Assembly: GCA_903890265.1 (NCBI GenBank)
Contig: CAITAM010000437.1
Coordinates: forward strand, 1-19,606
Reading direction: 5' to 3'
Length of the DNA stretch: 19,606 bases
From: an uncultured Pseudomonadota bacterium
Lineage (GTDB): Bacteria; Pseudomonadota; Gammaproteobacteria; Steroidobacterales; Steroidobacteraceae
Program-made: the position numbers and the translations under genes
Notes under the pieces: generated by a model
Databases searched by the model: none
Told to the model about the DNA's origin: nothing
Seen by the model: only the letters and a program-made list of their open reading frames with translations
Part shown: positions 1-7,397 of the stretch, in pieces
Layout: every line of letters starts with the position of its first letter
How positions within the stretch are numbered: the first letter of the stretch is position 1

Positions 1-1
1 A

Positions 2-769
2 TTCGCCTTCGTGGTGCTACTCGCGTTTACCGCGGCGACGTCGATCGGCGCGTGGCTTGCGGCAAGACGCGGCGGATTGAGTTCGGGGCAAAGGGAAGAC
101 TTCAATCTCGTGCTCGGTGCGACGATGACCCTGCTGAGTCTGATCATCGGCTTCAGCTTTTCGATGGCGATCAGCCGGTACGACCAGCGGAAGTCTCTTG
201 AGGAGGCGGAGGCGAATGCCATCGGCACCGCGTACGTCCGTGTCGAGTTGTTGGCGGAAGGGCGCGCTGTCGAGATCAAGCGGCTCCTTCAGGAGTACAC
301 CCGGCTCCGATTTGCGTTCTATCTGGCGAATGACGAAGACGGTCTGAAGGAAGTCAATGCGCGGACCGAGGGCGTCCAGGAGGCGCTGTGGGCAGCGACA
401 GCGGCGGGTGCGAAGGAGCAGCCGACGCCACTAAGCGCGCTCGCAGCGGCCGCCGTGAACGATGTCATCAACTCCCAGGGTTATACGCAGGCCGCGTGGT
501 GGAACCGCATTCCCCGCGGTGCATGGATGCTGATGCTTGCCATTGGCTTCGTCGCATCGACGATGGTGGGCTACAGCGCGCGCATGGCCTGGAAGGAGCC
601 CGTCGTGATGCTGATGCTACCGCTCGTGACCTCGGTGGCGATTTTCCTCATCGCGGACATAGACAGCCCGAGGGGCGGGATGATCAGGCTTCAGCCGCAG
701 AATCTGACGGCCCTCTCGAACTCCTTCCACGACCCGGTGGCGTCGGCGCCGCCTGCGGGCGCCCGATAG
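2..769 (+). CDS. DUF4239 (bestrophin-like) membrane protein, 5' end cut
   Basis: Four hydrophobic segments are visible. The first lies at the window edge; the second follows the NLVLGATMTL stretch. The third starts at WMLMLAIGF and the fourth at PVVMLMLPLVTS. The second is followed by SRYDQRKSLEEAEANAIGTA, and the fourth by IADIDSPRGG. Both signatures are typical of the DUF4239 / bestrophin-like family, usually about 250 residues of inner-membrane protein of unknown function. The reading frame is open to base 2 and the first membrane segment is already under way, so the true start probably lies just upstream. The GTG at 11 would cut into that segment. The loop between segments two and three is about 100 residues, probably helical and cytoplasmic. 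No function can be given. Family assignment is fairly sure; channel activity is not established. Confidence 0.8.
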   Translation, partial: FAFVVLLAFTAATSIGAWLAARRGGLSSGQREDFNLVLGATMTLLSLIIGFSFSMAISRYDQRKSLEEAEANAIGTAYVRVELLAEGRAVEIKRLLQEYTRLRFAFYLANDEDGLKEVNARTEGVQEALWAATAAGAKEQPTPLSALAAAAVNDVINSQGYTQAAWWNRIPRGAWMLMLAIGFVASTMVGYSARMAWKEPVVMLMLPLVTSVAIFLIADIDSPRGGMIRLQPQNLTALSNSFHDPVASAPPAGAR

Positions 770-824
770 CCGGACGTCGGAATTGCGGTGTCGCGTGGTC
801 TAGGGCCTGGGAAGGGCAATCGGG

Positions 825-1901
825 ATGGCAACACTAATGCGCGCAGTACTGCTGAAAGGCCATGGCGGGTACGACCAGCTGGAGTACCGCGACGACGTAC
901 CGGTGCCGTCGGTAGGGCCGGACGAAGTCCTCGTGCGGGTTGCTGCCGCCGGCGTCAATAACACCGACATCAACATGCGCGTGGGCTGGTATTCGCGCTC
1001 GGTCGACCAGGCAACGGCTTCGCAGTCGGTGGATGGTGTGAGCACGGACGTGGTGGCGGCCGATGCGGGCTGGTCCGGGCAGGCTTATCGGTTTCCGCGC
1101 ATTCAGGGCGCTGATGCATGCGGTCGGATCGAGGCCGTGGGTGCCGAGGTCCAGTCCCTCCGACCGGGCCTCAGGGTGCTGATTGAGCCGATTGTACGGC
1201 GCGATCCGGACGATCGGGGTGCCGAGTACCTGGGGTCCGAGTGTGACGGTGCCTTTGCCGAGTACGTCTGCGTGCCGGCGACCGCGGTGCATCCGATAGA
1301 GTGCGGCTTATCCGACGTCGAGCTCGCCTCGTTCCCGTGTTCCTACGGGGCCGCAGAACACATGGTGAGCCGGGCGAGGGTTGGGCCGTCCGACGTCGTG
1401 CTGGTGACCGGCGCCTCGGGCGGTGTCGGGACGGCGGCCATCCAGCTGGCGGCCCGGCGAGGTGCGACCGTGATCGCCATTGCCGGAGCCGAGAAGGCTG
1501 ACGCGCTCCGCGGGTTGGGCGCTGCAGCGGTTCTCGACCGCGGCGCAGATATCGTGGGTGCGCTCGGCAGACGCAGTGTCACAACGGTGATCGACGTCGT
1601 CGGTGGCCCGCAGTTTCCGCAGTTGATCGACGTCTTGCGGCCCTACGGATGCTACGCGACCGCAGGCGCGATCGCGGGCCCGATCGTCGGTCTCGATCTG
1701 AGGATGCTGTACCTGAAGGACCTCAGGCTCGAGGGCTGTACGATCTTCAAGCCGGGTCTGTTTGCCGACCTGGTGGCCTACGTCGAGCGCGGCGAGATAC
1801 GACCCGTCGTCGGCGCCGTGTTCCCCCTGCGGGACATCGTCGACGCGCAGAAGGCCTTCCTGTCCAAGGGACACGTCGGGAAAATAGTGCTGACCGTCTG
1901 A
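825..1901 (+). CDS. Zinc-independent MDR alcohol dehydrogenase / quinone oxidoreductase-like protein
   Basis: A 358-residue medium-chain dehydrogenase/reductase. The N-terminal GroES-like domain carries the family motif NNTDIN, then QGADACGRIEAVG. The nucleotide-binding domain has TGASGGVG at residues 195-202, the form found in quinone-reductase-like, NADPH-preferring members. The four clustered cysteines of the structural zinc lobe of classical alcohol dehydrogenases are absent. Compared with a short quinone reductase there is an extra stretch of roughly 30 residues after NMRVGWYSRS. The ATG at 825 has a GAAGG ribosome-binding sequence at 811-815; a second in-frame ATG at 837 is a less likely start. 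The substrate cannot be deduced. It follows the DUF4239 gene by 55 bases and converges on panC with 32 bases between stops. That gap holds only two 4-5 bp hairpins and no T-run. Confidence 0.85.
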   Translation: MATLMRAVLLKGHGGYDQLEYRDDVPVPSVGPDEVLVRVAAAGVNNTDINMRVGWYSRSVDQATASQSVDGVSTDVVAADAGWSGQAYRFPRIQGADACGRIEAVGAEVQSLRPGLRVLIEPIVRRDPDDRGAEYLGSECDGAFAEYVCVPATAVHPIECGLSDVELASFPCSYGAAEHMVSRARVGPSDVVLVTGASGGVGTAAIQLAARRGATVIAIAGAEKADALRGLGAAAVLDRGADIVGALGRRSVTTVIDVVGGPQFPQLIDVLRPYGCYATAGAIAGPIVGLDLRMLYLKDLRLEGCTIFKPGLFADLVAYVERGEIRPVVGAVFPLRDIVDAQKAFLSKGHVGKIVLTV

Positions 1902-1933
1902 GGGTCCGGATCCTCCGGTCCCGGCACGGGCAG

Positions 1934-2761
1934 TTACACCTCCAGGTTGTCGATCAGCCGGGTGGACCCCAGACGCGCGGCTGCAAGGACGACCATCGGA
2001 TGCCCAGCAGCCGGCATCCCGAGGGTACGCCGGTCCCGGACAACGACGTACTCAGGGGACCAGCCGCTGCGCCCGGAGAGGGCGTGGGCCGCCGCCTGCT
2101 CGATGGCTGGGAAATCGGTCCGGCCACGCCTGCACTGCTCGGCGGCGTCCTTCAGGCAGGCGTAGAGGAACGGTGCCTCGGCCCGCTCGGCCGGCGAGAG
2201 GTAGCCGTTGCGTGATGACCGGGCGAGCCCGTCGGCCTCCCGGACCGTCTCGCCCGCGTGAATGTTGATCCCCAGCCCGAACTGCCGCGTCATTTCCTGG
2301 ATCGTCAGCAGCTGCTGGTAATCTTTCTTGCCAAAAATGGCATCGGACGGCTCAACCAGGCTGAACAGCTTAAGTACCACCGTACAGACACCGACGAAGA
2401 AGCCCGGTCTCGCGCGTCCTTCGAGGTCGTCCGCCAGCGCTGGCGCCGGCTGGACGAAAAACGACTGCGGGGAGGGGTACATCTCTTCCGGGCTTGGTGC
2501 GAACACCAGATCGCAGCCGACAAGGCGGAGTTTTTCGCAATCCTCCTCGAGGGTGCGCGGGTAGCGATTGAAGTCGTCCGCGGGCGAAAACTGCAGTGGA
2601 TTGACGAATATCGACACGGCCACGGGGTGCCCGATCGCCTGTGCCTGACGAACCAGCGACAGGTGGCCGTCGTGCAGGTTGCCCATGGTCGGCACCAGCG
2701 CGACGCTGCCCAGCTTGGCACGGGCGGCACGCAGGCCGCGTACGGTGTCCACGACGTTCAT
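1934..2761 (-). CDS. panC: Pantothenate synthetase (pantoate--beta-alanine ligase)
   Basis: It joins pantoate and beta-alanine using ATP, giving pantothenate, the precursor of coenzyme A; the enzyme is cytosolic. The protein has 275 residues, close to the usual 280. It shows the class I adenylylating signature PTMGNLHDGH at 24-33 (the HIGH-like motif) and FVNPLQF at 52-58. GKKDYQQ at 144-150 and SSRNGYLSP at 182-190 (the KMSKS-equivalent loop) follow. The ATG at 2761 lies 9 bases after the panB stop, and AAGG in that gap serves as ribosome-binding site, so the pair is almost certainly one transcript. panD and panE are not in the window, so beta-alanine supply and ketopantoate reduction are encoded elsewhere. 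Confidence 0.97.
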   Translation of the reverse strand: MNVVDTVRGLRAARAKLGSVALVPTMGNLHDGHLSLVRQAQAIGHPVAVSIFVNPLQFSPADDFNRYPRTLEEDCEKLRLVGCDLVFAPSPEEMYPSPQSFFVQPAPALADDLEGRARPGFFVGVCTVVLKLFSLVEPSDAIFGKKDYQQLLTIQEMTRQFGLGINIHAGETVREADGLARSSRNGYLSPAERAEAPFLYACLKDAAEQCRRGRTDFPAIEQAAAHALSGRSGWSPEYVVVRDRRTLGMPAAGHPMVVLAAARLGSTRLIDNLEV

Positions 2762-2770
2762 GGGGCCTTG

Positions 2771-3577
2771 CTAGTAGCCGTGCGTCGTGTCGTCTGGGAA
2801 CTGCCGCGCCTTGACGGCCGCGACGTAATTCGCCACGGCCTCCTGGATGCTTGTCGCGCCGTGGAGGAAGTTACGGACGAACCTCGGGACGGGGCCCTGA
2901 GTAATTCCCAGCATGTCATGCAGGACGAGGACCTGTCCTGCGCAGTGGCTGCCAGCGCCAATGCCAATGACGGGTATGCCGATGCGCGCCGCCAGCAGTT
3001 CCGTCACGGGCGAAGGGACCAGCTCAAGGACGAGCATCTGTGCTCCGGCGCCTGCCACCGCTTCGGCATCGCGCAACAGCTGTTGAACCGCGGCGTCGTT
3101 CTTGCCCTGAATCCGGAAGCCGCCGAGTGCGTGCACCGCCTGCGGCGTAAACCCGACATGGGCACACACGGGCATGCCACGTTCCACCAGGAAGCGGATC
3201 GTCGGTGCCACCCACTCGCCGCCCTCGACCTTGACCATCTGCGCGCCCGCCTGGATCAGCCGGGCCGCGTTGGTAAAGGCCTGTGCGGGGCTCTCGTGGT
3301 AGCTGCCGAACGGCATGTCGGCGATGAGCCAGGGCCGGCGCGCGCCTCTGGCTACGCAGGAGGTGTGATAGACCATCGTCGCCATGTCGACGCTGAGGGT
3401 GGTCGGCATCCCGCCGAGGACCATCCCCAGCGAGTCGCCGACCAGCAGCACGTCGACCCCGGCAAGATCCAGAACCCGCGCGAAAGTCGCGTCGTAGCAC
3501 GTCAGGACGGTGATTTTCTCACCCGCGGCGTGCATACCCAGCAGGGTGTGCAGGTTGATGCGCTTCGTCTGTTCCAT
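2771..3577 (-). CDS. panB: Ketopantoate hydroxymethyltransferase
   Basis: It transfers a hydroxymethyl group from 5,10-methylenetetrahydrofolate to 3-methyl-2-oxobutanoate, the first committed step of pantothenate synthesis. The protein has 268 residues from the ATG at 3577. The Mg-binding acids of the TIM barrel are visible: Asp48 in VGDSLGM, Asp87 in ADMPFGSY and Glu118 in KVEGG. The catalytic Glu185 lies in LELVPSP. These are each three or four residues later than in the E. coli enzyme. A TTG at 3595 would add six residues (MLHHSP). I prefer the ATG because residues after it align with the usual start, but neither has a strong ribosome-binding site. First gene of the panB-panC pair. Confidence 0.96.
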   Translation of the reverse strand: MEQTKRINLHTLLGMHAAGEKITVLTCYDATFARVLDLAGVDVLLVGDSLGMVLGGMPTTLSVDMATMVYHTSCVARGARRPWLIADMPFGSYHESPAQAFTNAARLIQAGAQMVKVEGGEWVAPTIRFLVERGMPVCAHVGFTPQAVHALGGFRIQGKNDAAVQQLLRDAEAVAGAGAQMLVLELVPSPVTELLAARIGIPVIGIGAGSHCAGQVLVLHDMLGITQGPVPRFVRNFLHGATSIQEAVANYVAAVKARQFPDDTTHGY

Positions 3578-3624
3578 GGGCGAATGGTGCAGCAAGTTTC
3601 GCCCCGCGGCTAGGCCCCTGAAAA

Positions 3625-3633
3625 TGCTATGAT
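3625..3633 (+). promoter_or_regulatory. Candidate extended -10 promoter element
   Basis: TGC followed by TATGAT gives an extended -10 element with five of six consensus bases in the hexamer (3628-3633). No good -35 is seen, which extended -10 promoters can tolerate. It would start a transcript near 3640, with about 95 untranslated bases before the antiporter gene. Prediction only. Confidence 0.35.
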
Positions 3634-3736
3634 TGGACGTCCGAGGATTGGACTCATCGGGGTGGCTTGCGTCATCCCGTTGGCTTCCTGAGCGAAGTCG
3701 GGCGGGTCCCGGACGAATAATTACAGGGCACTCCCT

Positions 3737-4732
3737 ATGTCCGCCTTCCTTGTGCTCGGCGTTTGCGCGGTCGCCATCTATCTGGCCTGCGAGTACTTCG
3801 TCAACGGTGTCGAGTGGGTCGGCCTTCGTCTTGGCGTCGCCAAGAGTGCCGTAGGTTCGGTGCTGGCCGCGTTCGGCACGGCTTTGCCGGAAAGTGTGGT
3901 GACTTTCGCGGCCGTTGCGACGGGCGGCACGGCGGCGCAGAAGTCGATCGGCGTGGGTGCGGCTATCGGCGGACCCCTGGTCCTTGCGACCCTTGCGTAC
4001 GGTGTCGTGGGCGTTACGGCGCTCGCTACGGGCCCCGGCGGTAAAACGGTGGCGCTTGACCGGCCGTTTCAGGCAAAGCTCGCGCGAGATCAGGCATGGT
4101 TCGCGCCGCTGTTTGCGTTTATTTCGATCCTGGGACTGTTCGCATCGGGCGGCAAGATTTACGCCGCGGGTGGGCTCCTGGCCGTCTACGCGCTATACAC
4201 CTGGCGCGAACTCAGCGACCGTTCGTCGACAGTGGGTGAACACGACGATGTGGAGCCGTTGAAGATCGCGCCGGCCAATGCATCGCCTTCGCTGTTACTT
4301 TGCACCCTGCAGACGGCCGCGGCGCTGCTGGTGATTTTCGTGGCATCGGGCGTTTTCGTGCGTGCCCTCGATACGGTCTGCGGCATTCTCCGGATTGTTC
4401 CCGAGTCGGGCGCCGTTTTTCTGAGCCCGATCGCGACGGAACTCCCGGAGACGATGAATGCCTTTATCTGGCTCCGGCAAGGCAAGGCGCCACTCGCCCT
4501 CGCCAACATCAGCGGAGCGATGATCATCCAGGCGACGATCCCGAGCGCGCTCGGCCTCATCTACACCCCGTGGCTGTTCGACCGCGTGCTCGTCATCGCC
4601 GCGGCGGTCACACTCGCTGCGACCGCGCTGCTCTGGTGGGTTCTGCGGCGGTACCCGCTGAAATCATCGGCGCTGGCGATGCTCGGGACCTTCTACCTGG
4701 TTTTTTGCCTGCTGGTGGCGCTGACCCGGTGA
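3737..4732 (+). CDS. Sodium/calcium exchanger (CaCA) family antiporter
   Basis: A 331-residue membrane protein with about ten hydrophobic segments in two halves. Each half carries one alpha repeat of the Ca2+:cation antiporter superfamily: FGTALPES at residues 46-53 and SPIATELPETMNAF at 230-243. The glutamates after LP are the expected ion ligands. The second half continues NISGAMIIQATI, the usual GN-x-x-G region in altered form. The two halves are separated by a charged loop (roughly 165-185). The length matches YrbG-type bacterial members. Likely role is Na+- or H+-coupled export of Ca2+ or a similar cation across the inner membrane; the ion is not certain. The start ATG at 3737 has only a weak CAGGG sequence upstream. 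It stands alone between panB (divergent) and the porin (convergent, 16 bases apart). Confidence 0.88.
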   Translation: MSAFLVLGVCAVAIYLACEYFVNGVEWVGLRLGVAKSAVGSVLAAFGTALPESVVTFAAVATGGTAAQKSIGVGAAIGGPLVLATLAYGVVGVTALATGPGGKTVALDRPFQAKLARDQAWFAPLFAFISILGLFASGGKIYAAGGLLAVYALYTWRELSDRSSTVGEHDDVEPLKIAPANASPSLLLCTLQTAAALLVIFVASGVFVRALDTVCGILRIVPESGAVFLSPIATELPETMNAFIWLRQGKAPLALANISGAMIIQATIPSALGLIYTPWLFDRVLVIAAAVTLAATALLWWVLRRYPLKSSALAMLGTFYLVFCLLVALTR

Positions 4733-4748
4733 TCGGTATGCGACGGCT

Positions 4749-6125
4749 TCAGAATTGCAGGTGGACGCGCACGGCGAAGACCGACACCGGACCGCGGTCA
4801 CGGTTGTAAGCAGGGTTCGAGATGCGCTGCACGTCCACGCTCACGTTAGCCCACGGCGCGAGCGACGCGTTGTAGTAGGCCTCGGCAATGCTCTCGGGGC
4901 CCGCGTGCGGCAAGCGGCCGTCGCCCACCAGAATGCCGAGGCCACCGGCGTCCAGGTACTCCTGCCTGACGGTGGAAATCCGGTTCTGCACGTAAGCAAA
5001 GCCGGCCACGTCACCGGCCCGGCGCCAGTGCGTCCCGCGGGCCGAGAGCCCGCCCACCACCGACCGGTCGATATCCGTGAATTCGTAGGCTTCGACGTTG
5101 CCGCTCGCGGCCCCCGCGCGGGCAAAGACGGCAATGTCGGAGGTCAGTGCCTGCTCGATGTTCAGGCTCACGCCGCTGCGCGAGCGATAGCCGCGCACGC
5201 TGGCGGGGAGCGGGTTGGTGCCGGCGCTGCCGGCCGCGGCGACGGCGTCAGCGAGCAGCGCCATGTGTCCGTAGCTCTGATAGAGCGTCGTCTGCAGCTT
5301 GCCGGGCATCGCACCGAGAGTGTGGTGGTGCTCGACTTCACCAAGCCACTGGAATTGATGGAATCCGGACTGCAGGTGGGTACTGTTCGGCACATCGGAG
5401 AGGTCGAAAATCCCACCGCGCACGACCCACGACGAACGATAGAGTTCGGCTGCAGCGCCGACGGTATAGCCCCAGGCATCGGCCGCATAATCGAGCGAGC
5501 CGGCGTCGATGGCCGACCAGTTCAGGAAGTCGCCCCGTGGATCATGAGCGTATTGATTCGTGTCAAAGATATCGGTGACGCTCATCTTGCCAACGGTAAT
5601 TACCCAGCGATCCTTGGCGCGTGAACCGCCAAGCTGATTCGCCCCGCCGTCGACCACCTCGGCGTCGTCGCTCAGGTCATGGGTCTGGCGAATAAACAGC
5701 CGATGCAGCCGGAAATAGGGTCTGTTGCGTCCGACTTTGTAGGCCTCACCGCTTGGGAAGCCGGCGACGCCGAGCGTGTTGTCCAGTCCGCGGCCCTGAT
5801 CGACCTCCGGGTTCACCCACAGTTCTGCTCCGCCCCAGGGACGGTAGCCAAGGTAGAGCGTCGCGTCGACGGTTTCCTGGCCGCGATCGGGCGTCAGACT
5901 GTTGGTGCCTTGATAAGGTGCGCGGAAGCGATCGACTTCCTGCTCGGTGTAGGTGAGTTGACCGTGCACGGCATAGGAGACGTCGGCAGGCTCAGGGGTA
6001 AGCCCGGGCGCTACCTGTGCCTCCTGGCCGCACGCGGCCGTCCAGACGAGGCACGCGGCCAGTGGCGCGCCCGCACCGAATGGCCGGTGCGAGGCGTGAC
6101 CCAGGGCGTGGCGGCGGGCTCTCAT
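4749..6125 (-). CDS. OprB-family outer-membrane porin
   Basis: A 458-residue exported protein. The N-terminus is basic (RARRH), followed by a short hydrophobic stretch ending near LVWTAACGQEAQVA, a plausible signal peptide. The cysteine there is not in a canonical lipobox. The mature part resembles OprB-type carbohydrate-selective porins, with many alternating amphipathic stretches. It carries RLFIRQTHDL, VITVGKMSVTDIFDTN and FLNWSAIDAGSLDYAADAWGY, and ends in Phe (VRVHLQF), the usual beta-barrel assembly signal. The family is annotated for sugars, but the real solute is often unknown. It diverges from the arginase gene across 273 bases that hold a possible metal-type operator (6204-6226) about 80 bases before its start. 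This hints at a substrate other than sugar, though that is inference. It converges on the antiporter gene. Confidence 0.86.
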   Translation of the reverse strand: MRARRHALGHASHRPFGAGAPLAACLVWTAACGQEAQVAPGLTPEPADVSYAVHGQLTYTEQEVDRFRAPYQGTNSLTPDRGQETVDATLYLGYRPWGGAELWVNPEVDQGRGLDNTLGVAGFPSGEAYKVGRNRPYFRLHRLFIRQTHDLSDDAEVVDGGANQLGGSRAKDRWVITVGKMSVTDIFDTNQYAHDPRGDFLNWSAIDAGSLDYAADAWGYTVGAAAELYRSSWVVRGGIFDLSDVPNSTHLQSGFHQFQWLGEVEHHHTLGAMPGKLQTTLYQSYGHMALLADAVAAAGSAGTNPLPASVRGYRSRSGVSLNIEQALTSDIAVFARAGAASGNVEAYEFTDIDRSVVGGLSARGTHWRRAGDVAGFAYVQNRISTVRQEYLDAGGLGILVGDGRLPHAGPESIAEAYYNASLAPWANVSVDVQRISNPAYNRDRGPVSVFAVRVHLQF

Positions 6126-6203
6126 GGGGCAGCGGCGTCTCGTAAGTCGGGCGCAAGGGGCAGTCAGGCGCGGTGTTTCGTGCCCGCTGACACGTCGAGT
6201 CGA

Positions 6204-6226
6204 GTACTATACCCCCCTAGGTATAC
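6204..6226. promoter_or_regulatory. Putative CsoR/RcnR/FrmR-family operator
   Basis: An inverted repeat has TATACC at 6208-6213 and GGTATA at 6220-6225, and it contains six consecutive C at 6212-6217. A/T-rich arms around a G/C tract are the hallmark of operators for CsoR-, RcnR- and FrmR-type repressors; E. coli RcnR reads TACT-G6-N-AGTA. On the minus strand TATAGT (6211-6206) within the site could be a -10 for the porin, so repressor binding would occlude it. No such repressor gene is in the window. Confidence 0.45.
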
Positions 6227-6386
6227 ATGCCGCCAGCACGACGCGCCGTGTCCTCGGCTCGCTGCCGCGCCGAGGCATGGAATCCCGCGTCGTTTGTGCG
6301 ACCATTTGGCGCAGCTGACGGGTTGCCGGATCGCTCGCCGCGGTCCGTGAGCCCCTGTTACAGCGCCGCCCGGGCAGAACGGGTTG

Positions 6387-6392
6387 AAGGAG
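6387..6392 (+). promoter_or_regulatory. Strong ribosome-binding site that fixes the arginase start
   Basis: AAGGAG sits six bases before the ATG at 6399. A longer in-frame reading begins at TTG 6384, but that start would lie upstream of this site. Confidence 0.8.
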
Positions 6393-6398
6393 AATGGG

Positions 6399-7340
6399 AT
6401 GTCCGCTGACCACGTGAAGTCCATCGAGTTGATTGGAGCGCCTACCGATGCGGGTGCGGCGGACCGTGGGGCCTCGATGGGTCCCGAAGCCATGCGTGTC
6501 GCGGGCCTTCAGGACGCCCTTCGTGGTCGTGGAATGACCGTCATCGATACGGGAAACCTCAACGGGCCGCCAAATCCCGCGGGCCCCCCCGTGGATGGTT
6601 ACCGCAACCTTGCGGAAGTCGTCGCGTGGAACCAATTGGTACACAACGCCATGTACGACGCCCTGAGGCGCGGGATGCTGCCGATCCTGCTCGGAGGCGA
6701 CCACAGCCTCGGCGTGGGCTCGATCAGCGCCATATCCCGCTACTGCCGTGACAATGGAAAGCGCCTGCTGGTGCTCTGGCTGGACGCCCACTCCGACTTC
6801 AACACGAGCGAGCTCTCGCCGAGCGGGAACCTGCACGGCATGCCCGTCGCCTGTGCCTTCGGGTTTGGCCCGTCGCCACTAACGGGTCTCGGTGGCCACA
6901 CTCCCATGATTACCCCGGCCCATATCCGGGAAGTCGGTATCCGGAGCGTGGACGCCGGTGAGAAGCGCTTCGTCCACGAGCAGGGACTCGACGTGTTCGA
7001 CATGCGGCATATCGACGAAGTCGGGATGCGGCAGACGATGACCACGGTCCTTGCCGATGTGGACGAGAACACCCACCTGCACGTGAGCTTCGACGTCGAT
7101 TTCCTCGATCCCGAAATCGCGCCGGGCGTCGGCACGACCGTACCCGGCGGGCCGACGTATCGCGAAGCTCAGCTCTGCATGGAAATGATTGCGGATACGG
7201 GGCGACTCGGGTCGCTCGATGTAATGGAACTGAATCCAGCGCTCGACAACAGGAATCAGACGGCAAAACTCGCGGTGGACCTCATTGAGTCCCTGTTCGG
7301 GAAGAGCACGCTGATGCGCGATAACAAGGCTGCCCGCTGA
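6399..7340 (+). CDS. rocF: Arginase (Mn-dependent ureohydrolase)
   Basis: It hydrolyses arginine to ornithine and urea. The protein has 313 residues from the ATG set by AAGGAG. All six Mn ligands of the family are present: His102 in GGDHSLG; Asp129, His131 and Asp133 in LDAHSDFN; Asp232 and Asp234 in SFDVDFLDP. SGNLHGMPV at 142-150 is the arginase-type loop that contacts the alpha-amino and carboxylate groups. The end, ELNPALDNRNQTAKLAVDLI, is typical of RocF rather than of agmatinase (SpeB). Asp-Phe-Asn replaces the more common Asp-Ile-Asn, a mild change. No arginine transporter or ornithine enzyme adjoins it, so its role (nitrogen supply, polyamine or proline supply) is open. Urease is not in the window. 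cysD follows 57 bases later on the same strand, so read-through is possible. Confidence 0.93.
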   Translation: MSADHVKSIELIGAPTDAGAADRGASMGPEAMRVAGLQDALRGRGMTVIDTGNLNGPPNPAGPPVDGYRNLAEVVAWNQLVHNAMYDALRRGMLPILLGGDHSLGVGSISAISRYCRDNGKRLLVLWLDAHSDFNTSELSPSGNLHGMPVACAFGFGPSPLTGLGGHTPMITPAHIREVGIRSVDAGEKRFVHEQGLDVFDMRHIDEVGMRQTMTTVLADVDENTHLHVSFDVDFLDPEIAPGVGTTVPGGPTYREAQLCMEMIADTGRLGSLDVMELNPALDNRNQTAKLAVDLIESLFGKSTLMRDNKAAR

Positions 7341-7397
7341 TTCACGTCAAGCGAAGCTTCTGTCGATGGATGACATGAAAACCGCGCAGGACCGTCC

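Noticed and set aside
1902..1933. Two small hairpins between the MDR gene and panC.
   Set aside because: Stems of only five (CCGGA/TCCGG) and four (CCCG/CGGG) pairs with no T-run; too weak to call a terminator.
2258..3613. A 451-codon plus-strand frame across panC and panB.
   Set aside because: It is antisense to two clearly conserved pan genes and spans their junction; the protein resembles nothing recognisable and is His/Arg/Asp-rich as expected of a shadow.
4749..6125. Porin read as a lipoprotein because of the cysteine in TAACGQE.
   Set aside because: Position -3 is Thr rather than Leu/Val/Ile, and the C-terminal Phe and strand pattern fit a beta-barrel protein with an ordinary signal peptide.
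6227..6409. A 60-codon plus-strand frame starting just after the putative operator.
   Set aside because: Ala/Arg-rich with no ribosome-binding site and overlapping the arginase start in another frame; looks like chance coding potential.
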